DNA from: DATFPQ01 sp035264765
GTDB lineage: Bacteria > Actinomycetota > Actinomycetes > Actinomycetales > Angustibacteraceae
Length of the DNA: 12,886 nt
Assembly (NCBI GenBank): GCA_035264765.1
Contig: DATFPQ010000224.1
Span: forward strand, 1 to 12,886
Direction of reading: 5' to 3'
The notes beneath the pieces were generated by a model that saw nothing but the letters and a program-made list of their open reading frames with translations, was not told the origin of the DNA and made no database searches. The translations under genes and the position numbers were made by a program. Each line of letters starts with the position of its first letter. The stretch's first letter is position 1. Positions 7,407 through 12,886 of this stretch are shown one piece after another.

Positions 7407-8377
7407 CACAGGGCCTTTCCGGGGAGCTGTCCGGGGAACTCGGAGGAGACGATCAGGCAGGCGGCGCGGCTGCCCTGGGTGCCCGCGACACCGCGGGCGC
7501 AGACGACACCGGAGGCGACGACGTCGAGCGGGCGCTCGACGGGGTGGTCCAGGCGCAGCACGTCGCCGACGCGCAGCTGCAGCAACCGCTGGGAGGTCAG
7601 GCGCCGCGGGAGGAAGCGCACGCGCACCTCGACCGGGACGTCTTGCACGACGCCGGTCATGGCGGTACGGGCCGCGCGGCGCAGGGCCAGCGTCTCGGGA
7701 TCGAGGGTCTCCCCGTCGCCCTCCCCCACCGCCGCGTTGACGAGCGCGGCCGGGAGCGCGAAGGTCACCGTGCTGGGGCTGTCGAGGCCGTCGACGGACA
7801 GCGAGAACGTCGCGACGACGAACATGTCCATCGCGGCCGCCACCTGGACGAACTGAGGGTTGTGCTCGATCGAGCGCAGGCGGGGCGTGATCTCGGTGAG
7901 GGCCTGCAGGCCGTAAGGGATCTCACCGAGCATGCGCTCGAGGAGCCGGCGGGACAGGGCCGTCTCGATCTCCGAGGGCAGGCGGTCCGGCTGCGGGCCG
8001 TGGCCGGAACCCCCGAGCATGTGCTCGATCGCCACGAACGCCACCTTCAGCGGCAGCTGGAGGAATCCGTTGCCCGAGTGCGGCTCCGGCTCGAACACGG
8101 AGAAGACCGTGGGCGAGGGCAGCGAGTTGACGTAGTCGTCGTAGCTGCGCTGCTCGACGCCGAGGAAGGAGACCTGGCACTGGCCGCCGAGGGTGGAGCC
8201 GACGACCGTGGCCCACTGCCGGGCGACCGTCTCGAACACGATCTCCGCGGCGCGCGCCGTCTCGCGGGACAGCTTGGTGGGACGCCGGAAGTCGTACGGG
8301 ACGGGGGTGGCGGACCGGCGTCCTGGCGCGTCCGGCTGCGCTCTGCCGGTCTGCTGCGCGGTGCTCGTCTCGGGCAT
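7406..8377 (-). CDS. fliM: Flagellar motor switch protein FliM
   Basis: 323 residues, normal FliM length. FliM is the middle of the C-ring and sets rotation direction. VPYDFRRPTKLSRE (26-39) is the family's conserved entry. The CheC-like middle domain follows (about 45-235), including the MLGGSG loop at 120-125, and then a C-terminal SpoA domain (about 245-315) that joins FliN. The first 25 residues are Ala/Gln/Pro/Arg-rich and contain no EIDALL-type CheY-binding peptide. The ATG at 8375-8377 has no Shine-Dalgarno sequence. Instead, a sigma-28-type promoter ends seven bases upstream, so the mRNA may be leaderless. It follows fliL after a 135-bp gap and overlaps fliN by one base. Confidence 0.96.
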   Translation of the reverse strand: MPETSTAQQTGRAQPDAPGRRSATPVPYDFRRPTKLSRETARAAEIVFETVARQWATVVGSTLGGQCQVSFLGVEQRSYDDYVNSLPSPTVFSVFEPEPHSGNGFLQLPLKVAFVAIEHMLGGSGHGPQPDRLPSEIETALSRRLLERMLGEIPYGLQALTEITPRLRSIEHNPQFVQVAAAMDMFVVATFSLSVDGLDSPSTVTFALPAALVNAAVGEGDGETLDPETLALRRAARTAMTGVVQDVPVEVRVRFLPRRLTSQRLLQLRVGDVLRLDHPVERPLDVVASGVVCARGVAGTQGSRAACLIVSSEFPGQLPGKAL

Positions 8378-8384
8378 GTGCTGT

Positions 8385-8411
8385 GTATCGGCAGCAGCAC
8401 GCCGGGCTTTA
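8385..8411 (-). promoter_or_regulatory. Sigma-28/WhiG-type promoter directly upstream of fliM
   Basis: On the minus strand, TAAA (8408-8411), a 15-base spacer and GCCGATAC (8385-8392) match the FliA/WhiG consensus TAAA-N15-GCCGATAA at 11 of 12 fixed positions with exact spacing. The expected start site falls at about 8377-8378, on or one base before the A of the fliM ATG. It lies between the fliL stop and fliM, outside any gene. This is a sequence match only; activity is inferred. Confidence 0.72.
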
Positions 8412-8464
8412 CTCCAAACGTGTCATCCCGTGCCGGGTGCCCGACGTCCCGGAAGCGTCCGGCC

Positions 8465-8515
8465 AGGGTCTGGCGAGGGTCAGGCGAGGGTCAGGCGAGG
8501 GTCAGGCGAGGGTCA
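8465..8515. repeat. 11-bp tandem repeat at the 3' end of fliL
   Basis: The unit AGGGTCAGGCG on the plus strand occurs four times head to tail (8465-8508, the first copy with one change, T for A), followed by AGGGTCA at 8509-8515. The last partial copy covers the fliL stop codon. The 11-bp unit is close to one DNA helical turn. It sits 54-104 bases upstream of the -35 box of the fliM promoter. Confidence 0.85.
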
Positions 8516-9004
8516 CTGCGAGACGAACTCCGGGTAGAAGACGTCGATGACCGTCTCCTTCTCCTCCTCCTCGTACGCCTTGACGATGGCGTGCGTCAGG
8601 TTCTCCTGAGCGTGACGCCGGCCCTTGGGGGTCTGCAGCTCGGCCATGTCCGCGCCGGTGAGCTGGTCGCCGGCGATACCCTGCGCCTTGCTGCCGTCCG
8701 GGCCCTCCTTGACGTCGGCGCTGGCCAGCAGCGCCATCTTCAGCTTGAGGTAGTGGCCGTCGGCGAGGTTGATGTTCACCGAGTCGAGCGTCACGACCGC
8801 GCCCGGCTTCGGCTCGGCCTTCGTCTCGTGCTCGGCCTCGCCGCTGCCGCCGCGGAACAGAAAGAACCACGCGGCGGCGGCCACCGCGACGAGGACCAGT
8901 GGCAGGACGACGAGCAGCTTCTTGGACTTCTTGGCCGGTCCTCCCTCGCCGGCGGCGCGGCCGCCGGCGGCGCCGGGGGCCCCGGTAAGGGTGGGGGTGG
9001 ACAT
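8513..9004 (-). CDS. fliL: Flagellar stator-associated protein FliL
   Basis: 163 residues: a short Gly/Ala/Lys-rich cytoplasmic part, one membrane helix (about 29-50, ending WFFLFRG), a charged linker, and a periplasmic FliL domain (about 67-163) with LDSVNINLADGHYLKLKMAL (73-92) and a C-terminal VIDVFYPEFVSQ. FliL surrounds or supports MotAB stators, which fits its place after motB. The ATG at 9002-9004 was chosen because AGGAG lies six bases upstream. An in-frame ATG at 9029-9031 would add nine residues but lacks a ribosome site. The gap to the motB stop is 34 bases. The gene ends inside an 11-bp tandem repeat. Confidence 0.92.
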   Translation of the reverse strand: MSTPTLTGAPGAAGGRAAGEGGPAKKSKKLLVVLPLVLVAVAAAAWFFLFRGGSGEAEHETKAEPKPGAVVTLDSVNINLADGHYLKLKMALLASADVKEGPDGSKAQGIAGDQLTGADMAELQTPKGRRHAQENLTHAIVKAYEEEEKETVIDVFYPEFVSQ

Positions 9005-9038
9005 GATGCGCTCCTGGGTCTGGAAGGTCATGGCGGGC

Positions 9039-9935
9039 TCACATGGTCGAAAGCTTGGGGGCGATCCTGGGGACGAGCGCGCGGACGGCGGACGGCTGGT
9101 CACTGACCAGCACGACGTCCACGCGGCGGTTGAACCGGATCGAGCGCTTGTCGCCGCTCGGGTACATCGGTCGCGACGAGCCGTAGCCCGTGGCGGACAG
9201 CCGCCGGGCCGGAACCCCGTCGTCGGACTGCAGGTAGCGCACCACGCTGCCCGCCCGGGCCGCCGAGAGCTCCCAGTTGCTGGGGTACACCGAGCTGCGC
9301 AAGGCCAGGTGGTTGGCGTGCCCCTCGACCGCGACGTCGCGGCCCACGGCGCGCAGGACCGGCGCGACGGCCCGCAGCACCTCCCGGCCCTGCGGACGCA
9401 GGTCGGCGCTCGCATTCGCGAAGAACACGTCGTCCGAGACCAGCGCCACGACCAGGCCGCGCTCGTCGACCTTGAACCGGACGCTGTCGGCGAGGCCCTT
9501 GGCCCGCAGCGCCGCGCTGATCCTGCGCTCGATCTCCGCCAGGTCGGCAGCCTCGCGCCGGGCGGCGGCGAGGGTGTCATTGGCCGTCGAGGTGGACGGA
9601 GGGCTCTGGGCGGCCTGCTTCTGCGCACGGGGCGCGCTGGCCTCGGCGCCGGCGCCGGCCGCGCCCAGGTCGATGGGGGCCGGCATCACGCCGTCCGTCG
9701 AGGTGATGCCGGTGCCTCCGGTGACCGGGGCGTTCACGGAGCTACCCAGGCCGGTGGTCAGGCCCTCCTTGAGGGCGGCGAACTTCTTCTGATCCACCTG
9801 GCTGATCGCGAACAGGACGATGAACAGGACCATGAGCAGGGTCATCATGTCGGCGTACGACACCAGCCACCGCTCGTGGTTCTCGTGCTCCTCCTCGTGC
9901 GCGCCACCGCGCCGGCCGCCGCCGTGGCCGGCCAT
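9039..9935 (-). CDS. motB: Flagellar stator protein MotB
   Basis: 298 residues. A His/Glu/Gly-rich cytoplasmic start leads to one membrane helix beginning WLVSYADMMTLLMVLFIVLF (23-42). Asp29 in the YAD triplet corresponds to the proton-binding Asp32 of E. coli MotB. A Gly/Ala/Ser-rich plug and linker region follows (about 50-125). The C-terminal OmpA-like peptidoglycan-binding domain includes VEGHANHLALRSS, NWELSAARAGSVVRYL and FNRRVDVVL. The usual GHTD appears as GHAN here. The start is the ATG sharing one base with the motA stop (TGATG). The frame stays open upstream through motA, but that part is a shadow. With MotA it forms the ion-driven stator. Confidence 0.95.
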   Translation of the reverse strand: MAGHGGGRRGGAHEEEHENHERWLVSYADMMTLLMVLFIVLFAISQVDQKKFAALKEGLTTGLGSSVNAPVTGGTGITSTDGVMPAPIDLGAAGAGAEASAPRAQKQAAQSPPSTSTANDTLAAARREAADLAEIERRISAALRAKGLADSVRFKVDERGLVVALVSDDVFFANASADLRPQGREVLRAVAPVLRAVGRDVAVEGHANHLALRSSVYPSNWELSAARAGSVVRYLQSDDGVPARRLSATGYGSSRPMYPSGDKRSIRFNRRVDVVLVSDQPSAVRALVPRIAPKLSTM

Positions 9936-10705
9936 CAGGCGGCCTTCTGCTCGGGCATCGTCCCCGGCGGCAGCAGGCTGGTGAGCCGCTCGGCCACGAC
10001 GCGGGGGCTGGTGCCCGACTGGATGGCGAGCACGCCCTCGAGCGCGACCTCCATCTGCTGGCACTCGACCTCGGACAGCCGCTTGAGCCGGCTGGCGATG
10101 GGCAGCCACAGCACGTTGGCCGAGAGCACGCCCCACAGGGTGGCGACGAAGGCGCCGGCGATCAGGTGACCCAGCTTGTCGGGCTCGCTGAGGTTCTCGA
10201 GCACATGGATCAGGCCGAGCACCGTGCCGATGATGCCGATCGTCGGGGCGTAGCCGCCCATGTCCGCGAAGAACTTCGCGGACTGCTTGTCGGCGGCGCG
10301 CTTGGTGTCGATCTTGCCGTAGAGGATCTCGCGCAGCTCCTCCGGGTCGGCGCCGTCGACGGCCGACTGCAGGCCGTCGCGCAGGAACGGGTCCTCGACC
10401 GCCCTGATGTCGGACTCGAGGGCCAGCAGGCCCTCCCGGCGCGCGCGCTCGGCCAGGCGCACCACGGTGTCGACCGTGCCGGCGGCGGACGGTGGCTTGG
10501 CGGTGAACGCCAGGACCAGGGCCTTGACGGCCCGCTGCGCGTCGCTGAGCAGGCCGCCGGCGAGCCCGGCACCGATGGTGCCGACGAAGACCAGGATCAG
10601 GGCGGGGATCAGGAAGATCGCCATCGGGTTGCCACCCTCGAGGATCATCGAGGTGAAGATGGCGACGAAGGCGAGAACGACCCCGACGATCGTCGCGACG
10701 TCCAT
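9935..10705 (-). CDS. motA: Flagellar stator protein MotA
   Basis: 256 residues with four membrane helices in the MotA order: about 3-22, 28-52, 150-170 and 182-202. The cytoplasmic loop contains RARREGLLALESDI (87-100), the conserved region with the Arg and Glu that act on the FliG rotor. PTIGIIGTVLGLIHVL (154-169) holds the proline of helix 3 important for ion flow. MotA is the ring that turns around MotB. The ATG at 10703-10705 shares one base with the flbD stop. A GTG just upstream (10706-10708) would add one residue. The stop overlaps the motB start. Confidence 0.95.
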   Translation of the reverse strand: MDVATIVGVVLAFVAIFTSMILEGGNPMAIFLIPALILVFVGTIGAGLAGGLLSDAQRAVKALVLAFTAKPPSAAGTVDTVVRLAERARREGLLALESDIRAVEDPFLRDGLQSAVDGADPEELREILYGKIDTKRAADKQSAKFFADMGGYAPTIGIIGTVLGLIHVLENLSEPDKLGHLIAGAFVATLWGVLSANVLWLPIASRLKRLSEVECQQMEVALEGVLAIQSGTSPRVVAERLTSLLPPGTMPEQKAA

Positions 10706-11067
10706 CACGGCCTCCGGCGGCGTCGAAGCGGGACCGGCTCGGCCAGCGCACTGGCGGGCCGGTCGGAGGGCTGGGGAGCGAGCCGGAAGGCCGGGCGGCC
10801 GTCGGCGGCCGGCTCCTCGACGGCTGCCAGTGGCGGCACCGATGAGCCGGCGGCGCTACCGGGGCTACCGGGCAGCTCGCGCGCCGTCGCGACGACCTGG
10901 GCGCGGTACTGCACGACCCGGTCGGACAGGACGTCGAGGGGCTCGACGACGACGAACTTCGTGCCGTCCACGAGGGTCACCACGGTGTCCGGCGTCGACT
11001 CGGCCTTGAGGATCAGGTCGGGGTTCAGCACGAACCCCTGCCCGTTCAGGCGGGAGAGGTGGATCAC
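10705..11067 (-). CDS. flbD: FlbD-family (SwrD-like) small motility protein with C-terminal extension
   Basis: Residues 1-60 are the FlbD/SwrD fold: MIHLSRLNGQGFVLNPDLIL, STPDTVVTLVDGTKFVVVEP and a helix with VLSDRVVQYRAQV. Family members are usually 60-75 residues and sit in flagellar operons; Bacillus SwrD raises stator-dependent motor power, which fits its place before motAB. Here the protein has 120 residues. The added 60 are Pro/Ala/Ser-rich and end in a run of five arginines (115-119). The start is GTG at 11065-11067, with a weak GGGACGGAA upstream. The stop overlaps the motA start, so the tail is read in frame to the junction. It is not to be confused with the Caulobacter regulator also called FlbD. 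Confidence 0.88.
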   Translation of the reverse strand: MIHLSRLNGQGFVLNPDLILKAESTPDTVVTLVDGTKFVVVEPLDVLSDRVVQYRAQVVATARELPGSPGSAAGSSVPPLAAVEEPAADGRPAFRLAPQPSDRPASALAEPVPLRRRRRP

Positions 11068-11120
11068 GGGTTCCGTCCCTAGCTAGTGCTGGTGGCCCGT
11101 CCGTGGGCCGCCTGTCCTAC

Positions 11121-11147
11121 TGATCGGCCGGAAGGCCGCGGTTCTGA
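11121..11147 (-). promoter_or_regulatory. Possible sigma-28-type promoter for flbD-motA-motB-fliL
   Basis: On the minus strand, GCCGATCA (11121-11128) matches the GCCGATAA -10 box at seven of eight bases. A 15-base spacer separates it from TCAG (11144-11147), which matches TAAA at only two of four. A start near 11114 would give a leader of about 47 bases before the flbD GTG. The -35 part lies inside the right arm (as read on this strand) of the hairpin 11133-11175. Weaker than the fliM promoter. Confidence 0.4.
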
Positions 11148-11175
11148 GGAAGCGGGTCCCTCAGAACCGCGGCCT
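11133..11175. repeat. Perfect 17-bp inverted repeat upstream of flbD
   Basis: AGGCCGCGGTTCTGAGG (11133-11149) pairs fully with CCTCAGAACCGCGGCCT (11159-11175) around a nine-base loop. On the minus strand it is followed by TCCGGCC, so there is no real T-run. It may be a back-up terminator for flgE transcripts or a regulator site. The outer AGGCCGCGG is shared with the flgE terminator. Confidence 0.8.
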
Positions 11176-11276
11176 CCCGGGGTCGGGGCCCCGGCGGCCG
11201 GCCATGCGTTCTGGTTGCCGCCGCGCCGGCGTTGAAGTCCGGCCTCGCATGGATGCGGTGGCGGATGTCGCATCCT

Positions 11277-11294
11277 GGGCTGCGCGAGCAGCCC
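11277..11294. repeat. Small hairpin with GCGA loop
   Basis: GGGCTGC (11277-11283) and GCAGCCC (11288-11294) pair perfectly around GCGA, a GNRA-type tetraloop if read on the plus strand. Just before it, GGATGCG (11251-11257) and CGCATCC (11269-11275) also form an inverted repeat. Function unknown. Confidence 0.5.
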
Positions 11295-11365
11295 TCGCGT
11301 CACACCGACGGCCGCAGCCACACCCCGGCACCCCGTCGCGTCACATCGACGGCCGCAGCCACACC
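11295..11365. repeat. 30-bp direct repeat, two copies
   Basis: The 30 bases at 11295-11324, starting TCGCGTCACACCGACGG, recur at 11336-11365 with a single change (C to T), separated by 11 bases. No open frame, spacer series or flanking gene suggests a CRISPR. It lies in the flgE-flbD gap. Confidence 0.85.
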
Positions 11366-11427
11366 CGTGCGCCCGCTCCGGCGTCGCGGCCCGGCGTCGC
11401 CACGCGTCGGTTACCGCCGTGACGGAC

Positions 11428-11476
11428 GAAAAGGCCGCGGCTGCGAGGAAGGAACACTCCCTCGCAGCCGCGGCCT
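11428..11476 (-). terminator. Rho-independent terminator of flgE
   Basis: A perfect 17-bp stem, with arms at 11432-11448 and 11460-11476 and an 11-base loop, begins 12 bases after the flgE stop. It is followed on the minus strand by TTTT and then CGTCC. The orientation and T-run fit an intrinsic terminator of the flgD-flgE transcript. Confidence 0.8.
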
Positions 11477-11488
11477 CCTGGGCACGCG

Positions 11489-12670
11489 TCAGCGCTTGAT
11501 GTTGATGAGGTCCTGCAGGATCTCATCGGAGGCGGTGATCATCCGGCTGTTCGCCTGGAAGCCCCGCTGCGCGATGATCAGGTTGGTGAACTCCTGGGCC
11601 AGGTCGACGTTCGACATCTCGAGCGTGCCCGCCACCAGGGACCCGCGCTGGCCACTTCCGGGCACGCCGACCTGGGCCAGGCCGGAGTCGACGGTGGCCC
11701 GCCAGGATGAGTTGCCGGCCTTCTCCAGGCCGCCGGGGTTGGCGAAGCTGGCCACTGCCAGGCGCGCGAGCTGACGAGTCTGGCCGTTGGAGAAGCTGCC
11801 CGTCACGACACCGTCCGCGCCGACGGCAAAACCGGTGAGCGTGCCAGGGATGGCGCCGTCCTGCGACTCGGTGGTGAGCGTGCTCAGCCCGGCGTACTGC
11901 GTGAGCTGGGACAGGTCGACCTTGACGGTGCCGAGCGTGGCCAAGCCCGGGTTGGCCGCCGCCGGGTTGGAGAAGTCGATGTTCGTGGTGGTGTCCGGGC
12001 TGTCGCCGTCGGAGAGCTTGACCGTCCACTTGTTCGCGGCCGTGTGCGTCAGCCCCACGGTCAGGGTGCGCGGGACGCCGACCTCGTCGTAGACGGTCAC
12101 CGAGGTCTCGATCGGGTTGGTGCTCGTCGTGTCCGAGGGCAGGTTGCCGGCGAGCCGGACGTTTCGGGTCTCGCCCCCCGGCAGCGTGGCCGCCATCGGG
12201 ATGGTGATGTCACCCGCCGAGCCGCTGGCGTTGATCAGGCCGGTGGTCTCGTCGGCCATCCAGCCCTGCATGATGCCGCCGTCGACGCCGACCAGCCGGC
12301 CGAGGTTGTCCATGGACAAGGACCCGTTGCGCGTGTACGACGCGACGTTGCCGAGGTTCTGCACGAAGAAGCCGTCGCCCTGGATCATCAGGTCCAGCGA
12401 GCGGCCCGTCGTCTGCGCGGCGCCCTGGTTGAAGTTGGTGAAGATGCCGGCGACCTTCACGCCGAGGCCCACCTGCGCGGGGTTCGTACCGCCGAGGTTG
12501 CTGGTGCCGGCGGTCGCGGACTTCAAAGTCTGGCTCAGGGTGTCCTCGAACACGGTGTTGGACGTCTTGTAGCCGGTCGTGTTGACGTTGGCGATGTTGT
12601 TGCCGGTGGTGTCCATCATGGTCTGGTTGGCGCGCAGGCCGCTGATGCCGGTGAAGAGCGAGCGAAGCAT
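11489..12670 (-). CDS. flgE: Flagellar hook protein FlgE
   Basis: 393 residues, the usual hook-protein length. The N-terminal rod/hook motif covers about residues 5-35, with DTTGNNIANVNTTGYKTS (20-37). The FlgE-type part NQGAAQTTGRSLDLMIQGDG (80-99) and GFFVQNLGNVASYTRNGSLS follow. A variable surface domain of about 155-310 contains Thr/Asn/Asp-rich stretches. The C-terminal helix includes VDLAQEFTNLIIAQRGFQAN (355-374), which forms the hook core with the N-terminus. It is secreted by the export gate encoded downstream and capped by FlgD during growth. The ATG at 12668-12670 has GAGGAG six bases upstream. A strong terminator follows the stop. Confidence 0.96.
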   Translation of the reverse strand: MLRSLFTGISGLRANQTMMDTTGNNIANVNTTGYKTSNTVFEDTLSQTLKSATAGTSNLGGTNPAQVGLGVKVAGIFTNFNQGAAQTTGRSLDLMIQGDGFFVQNLGNVASYTRNGSLSMDNLGRLVGVDGGIMQGWMADETTGLINASGSAGDITIPMAATLPGGETRNVRLAGNLPSDTTSTNPIETSVTVYDEVGVPRTLTVGLTHTAANKWTVKLSDGDSPDTTTNIDFSNPAAANPGLATLGTVKVDLSQLTQYAGLSTLTTESQDGAIPGTLTGFAVGADGVVTGSFSNGQTRQLARLAVASFANPGGLEKAGNSSWRATVDSGLAQVGVPGSGQRGSLVAGTLEMSNVDLAQEFTNLIIAQRGFQANSRMITASDEILQDLINIKR

Positions 12671-12688
12671 GGGTTCTCCTCGGATGGT

Positions 12689-12703
12689 CCGGAGCGTCTC
12701 CGG
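12689..12703. repeat. Small inverted repeat in the flgE leader
   Basis: CCGGAG (12689-12694) and CTCCGG (12698-12703) pair around a three-base loop, a few bases upstream of the flgE ribosome site in the 97-bp flgD-flgE gap. It may influence flgE translation; such short palindromes also arise by chance at this GC level. Confidence 0.35.
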
Positions 12704-12767
12704 GGTCTGGGTGGTGGTCGGCGCCGGCCGGGGGTCCTCGCCCTCCGCGCGCCCGGGGCTCGGTCGG

Positions 12768-12886
12768 TCAGCCGGCAGAGTTGACGGCGGCGTTGACCGC
12801 GGCGTTGACCGCGGTGACCTGGGAGAGCCGCACCGTGCTGGTTGCGGGGCTGGTCGCGGTTCCGGTGCCGGTGGCGAGGAGATCGG
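12768..12886 (-). CDS. flgD: C-terminal end of probable hook-cap protein FlgD (5' part outside window)
   Basis: The frame is open from the window edge to a TGA at 12768-12770 and gives the last 38 residues. They start with a Thr/Gly/Ala/Ser-rich stretch, then STVRLSQVTAV, and end in a triplicated AVNA-type motif and SAG. A Val/Leu strand followed by a VTAV ending is plausible for FlgD, and flgD normally precedes flgE, but the visible part is too short for a firm call. FlgD is the scaffold on which FlgE subunits assemble. FliK or another hook-region protein is the alternative. Confidence 0.5.
   Translation of the reverse strand, partial: DLLATGTGTATSPATSTVRLSQVTAVNAAVNAAVNSAG

Larger units (their letters stand above)
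11068..11488. other. 421-bp non-coding, structured gap between flgE and flbD
   Basis: I see no convincing gene. Short open frames on both strands are Arg/Pro/Ala-rich, run through hairpins and repeats, and look like by-products of high GC. The stretch holds the flgE terminator (11432-11476), two copies of a 30-bp repeat, a small hairpin with a GCGA loop (11277-11294), a second long hairpin (11133-11175) and a possible promoter (11121-11147) that would drive flbD-motAB-fliL. It probably separates two transcription units. Confidence 0.7.

Noticed and set aside
9005..9031. Nine-residue longer fliL starting at the ATG at 9029-9031
   Set aside because: It has no ribosome site, whereas the downstream ATG has AGGAG at good spacing. 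It remains possible but is less likely.
9936..10751. Upstream in-frame extension of motB
   Set aside because: It is the shadow of motA. The MotB N-terminus and membrane helix start right after the TGATG junction.
11079..11321. 80-codon minus-strand open frame in the flgE-flbD gap
   Set aside because: It runs through a perfect hairpin, has a Gly/Pro/Arg/Ser composition, no ribosome site and no recognisable motif.
11295..11365. CRISPR array
   Set aside because: There are only two repeat copies, an 11-base spacer and no cas genes.
11232..11774. Plus-strand open frame crossing the repeats, the terminator and the end of flgE
   Set aside because: It crosses the terminator and the FlgE C-terminus. 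Its composition is typical of a high-GC shadow frame.

Overview
The window is a high-GC (roughly 70%) stretch with every recognisable gene on the minus strand. It encodes the hook, stator, switch and export parts of a bacterial flagellum. The GC level, GTG starts, stop/start overlaps, an FlbD-family gene next to motAB, and the separate FliM, FliN and FliO proteins point to a motile actinobacterium, for example of the Geodermatophilaceae, Kineosporiaceae or Nocardioidaceae type. I cannot name the species from sequence alone.

In the direction of transcription (right to left): the last 38 codons of a probable hook-cap gene (flgD) enter at the right edge, followed by flgE (hook), which ends in a 17-bp GC-rich hairpin plus T-run terminator. 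A 421-bp non-coding stretch follows, holding hairpins, a 30-bp direct repeat and a possible sigma-28-type promoter. Next come flbD, motA, motB and fliL. After a 135-bp gap with an 11-bp tandem repeat and a near-consensus sigma-28/WhiG-type promoter come fliM, fliN, fliO, fliP, fliQ, fliR and flhB, most of them joined by 1- to 4-bp overlaps. A 147-bp gap with a very long imperfect hairpin separates flhB from flhA. flhA overlaps an flhF-like gene that leaves the window on the left without its GTPase domain.

How they work together: FlhA, FlhB, FliP, FliQ, FliR and FliO form the flagellar type III export gate that secretes hook subunits (FlgE) with the help of the hook cap (FlgD). FliM and FliN build the rotor switch. 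MotA and MotB form the ion-driven stator, FliL supports the stator, FlbD is a small motility factor, and FlhF is expected to be a GTPase affecting flagellar placement or number.

Most of the window is a conventional flagellar operon. The most interesting signals are outside or at the edges of the genes: the promoter placed so that fliM mRNA would be leaderless, the helically phased 11-bp repeat upstream of it, the long flhB-flhA hairpin, the structured flgE-flbD gap, and a FliM that lacks the usual CheY-binding N-terminal motif beside a FliN with a large extra N-terminal domain.
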